A program made the translations under genes and the position numbers. From contig CAJMNR010000018.1 of NCBI GenBank assembly GCA_905214875.1, positions 1 through 64,000 on the forward strand: DNA of 64,000 nt, given 5' to 3'. Shown one piece after another: positions 62,960 to 64,000 of this stretch; position 1 is the first letter of the stretch; the number at the start of each line of letters is the position of its first letter. Under the pieces are notes generated by a model that did no database searches, had not been told where the DNA came from, and saw only the letters and a list, made by a program, of their open reading frames with translations. The stretch comes from an uncultured bacterium (GTDB lineage: Bacteria; Bacillota; Clostridia; Lachnospirales; Lachnospiraceae).

Positions 62960-63493
62960 TTGAACAATCGTAATATTGTAAAAGTCTGTTTGATTTTATT
63001 TGCAATCACTTTTTACTGGGTAGAGTTTAGTCCATGGAGCAGCAGCGCAGTCGCTTCGTATAACGATGGATATGGAACCTTCGATATGAAGCAGTATGGG
63101 ACGGAAGAGGTAGAGACGGTATTAGGCCATATGGAGCTGGAAGGCTTTGATATATATGACAGATATCTGATTGGGGATTGCTTTTTTATCCTGGTGCTAG
63201 GCAGTATTCAAATCCTTCTTTCAAGCTCTGTTTGTAATGGAAAGAAGTTTAGCGGCTTACGTAACGTTTTGATTGGAATTGCCATTGCAAGAGGATGCTT
63301 TGATCTTGTCGAAAATATAATGCTTTTTATGATCCTTCATGGATATCCAGACATTTCTCAGGCACAGATACGTATCTCCTCGGTGGCAACTAGTATAAAG
63401 CTTGCTTGCATCGGACTATGGAGTGTATTATTCCTTGTCGGATTTGTTTGGGCAAGGAGGAGCAGAGTAAAGAGTCAAAGTTCTTCTTATTGA
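62960..63493 (+). CDS. Membrane protein, third gene of the TetR operon
   Basis: A 177-residue protein with four hydrophobic segments (about 9-25, 70-88, 98-118, 140-165) and a polar outside loop (about 28-65). I do not recognise the family. It starts at TTG 62960, seven bases after the RnfC-like gene and preceded by AAGGAGTGAG. Its place suggests a membrane partner of the RnfC-like protein (inference). Confidence 0.6.
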   Translation: MNNRNIVKVCLILFAITFYWVEFSPWSSSAVASYNDGYGTFDMKQYGTEEVETVLGHMELEGFDIYDRYLIGDCFFILVLGSIQILLSSSVCNGKKFSGLRNVLIGIAIARGCFDLVENIMLFMILHGYPDISQAQIRISSVATSIKLACIGLWSVLFLVGFVWARRSRVKSQSSSY

Positions 63494-63544
63494 CGTATTT
63501 TCTTTGGAAACTTATAATTTTTATAGATAGAGCATTTGGTGTGG

Positions 63545-63584
63545 CAAAGTATCTTCGACCAAAAGGCTGAAGATACTTTGTTTT
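63545..63584. terminator. Terminator before the last MATE gene
   Basis: CAAAGTATCTTC and GAAGATACTTTG arms (12 bases, perfect) then TTTT. Confidence 0.85.
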
Positions 63585-63611
63585 AAAATACGATAGGATA
63601 GAGGACGAGAA

Positions 63612-64000
63612 ATGGAACAGAGACTGTTTACAAAAGAAAAGTTAAGGAAGCTGATTTTACCGCTTATTATTGAGCAGGTACTGGCAGTGACGGTCGGCAT
63701 GTTCGACGTAGTCATGGTGTCAACGGCAGGGGAGGCAGCAATATCAGGTGTATCGTTAGTAGATATGATAAATAACTTGATCATTGCCATATTTGCTGCA
63801 CTTGCTACAGGAGGAGCTGTCGTAACGGCTCAGTATATTGGGGCAAAACGATTGGATATGGCATGTAAGTCTGCAAAACAGATTCTTTTAATTGCGGCAA
63901 CGATAGCAACGGCGGTCATGGCCTTATGTATTTTCTTTCGAAGACCAATCTTATCCTTGTTATTCGGTTCCATCGAGGAGGATGTTATGCAGTGTGCGAT
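63612..64000 (+). CDS. MATE-family efflux transporter (cut by window edge)
   Basis: The first 129 residues are present: KLRKLILPLIIEQVLAVTVGMFDVVMVS is MATE helix 1, followed by helix 2 and AQYIGAKRLDMA, the usual cytoplasmic loop. It resembles NorM-type sodium or proton drug exporters and differs in sequence from the MATE at 36559. ATG 63612 follows GAGGACGAGAA. Confidence 0.88.
   Translation, partial: MEQRLFTKEKLRKLILPLIIEQVLAVTVGMFDVVMVSTAGEAAISGVSLVDMINNLIIAIFAALATGGAVVTAQYIGAKRLDMACKSAKQILLIAATIATAVMALCIFFRRPILSLLFGSIEEDVMQCA

Overview
The window is a low-GC chromosomal segment that reads like a Gram-positive anaerobe of the class Clostridia, most likely Lachnospiraceae. The reasons are AGGAGG-type ribosome binding sites, GerMN and CarD proteins, DUF3793-flavodoxin and FliB-type genes, many small flavodoxins, two FeoB proteins and abundant hairpin terminators. 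No phage, CRISPR array, rRNA or replication origin was seen. The species is not identified.

Layout. 1-5.2 kb: arginine biosynthesis, with argG (cut by the window edge) divergent from argC-argJ-argB-argD across a promoter region holding a likely ArgR box. 5.2-12.2 kb: a small transporter, then a competence cluster in which comEA and comEC flank a two-component system and a GerMN lipoprotein. 12.3-17.6 kb: GH36 alpha-galactosidase, a chemoreceptor on the other strand, holA and tRNA-Ser(CGA). 17.8-30.4 kb: housekeeping and accessory genes: a membrane phosphoesterase, a YoaK-like protein, a flavodoxin with a MerR regulator, a degenerate exonuclease-BRCT protein, a MecA-type PBP, a methyltransferase, a SEC-C protein, lysA and minDE, followed by a cluster of hairpins. 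30.6-41.6 kb: a first feoB, a decayed and an intact TPR glycosyltransferase, a polysaccharide deacetylase, a divergent AraC/MATE pair, a C39-like protein, a secreted transglutaminase and a CarD regulator.

41.7-45 kb is accessory: an IS66 tnpB remnant, an exported lipoprotein with a C8/G8 tract beside a small membrane protein, and a flavodoxin that seems to lack a normal start codon. 45.1-48.6 kb is a metal (probably zinc) ABC operon behind a promoter with a perfect palindrome. 49-52.2 kb is feoA-feoA-feoB plus a Fur-family protein that has no histidine; two Fur-box-like sites flank its promoter. 52.2-64 kb: a membrane-HAD fusion, a DMT transporter, an ArsC/Spx protein, a bicupin oxalate decarboxylase, an iron alcohol dehydrogenase, a Big_2 secreted protein, DUF3793 with a flavodoxin, a FliB-like protein, a self-regulated TetR operon with an RnfC-like ferredoxin protein, and the start of a second MATE transporter.

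The strongest leads are the His-less, Cys-rich Fur paralogue in the feo operon, two genes whose only sensible start codon is AUA, the two-component system built into the com cluster, pseudo-enzyme fusions (exonuclease-BRCT, FUSC-like-HAD), and two families of dispersed hairpin repeats. All functional statements come from reading the sequence; no database search was run.
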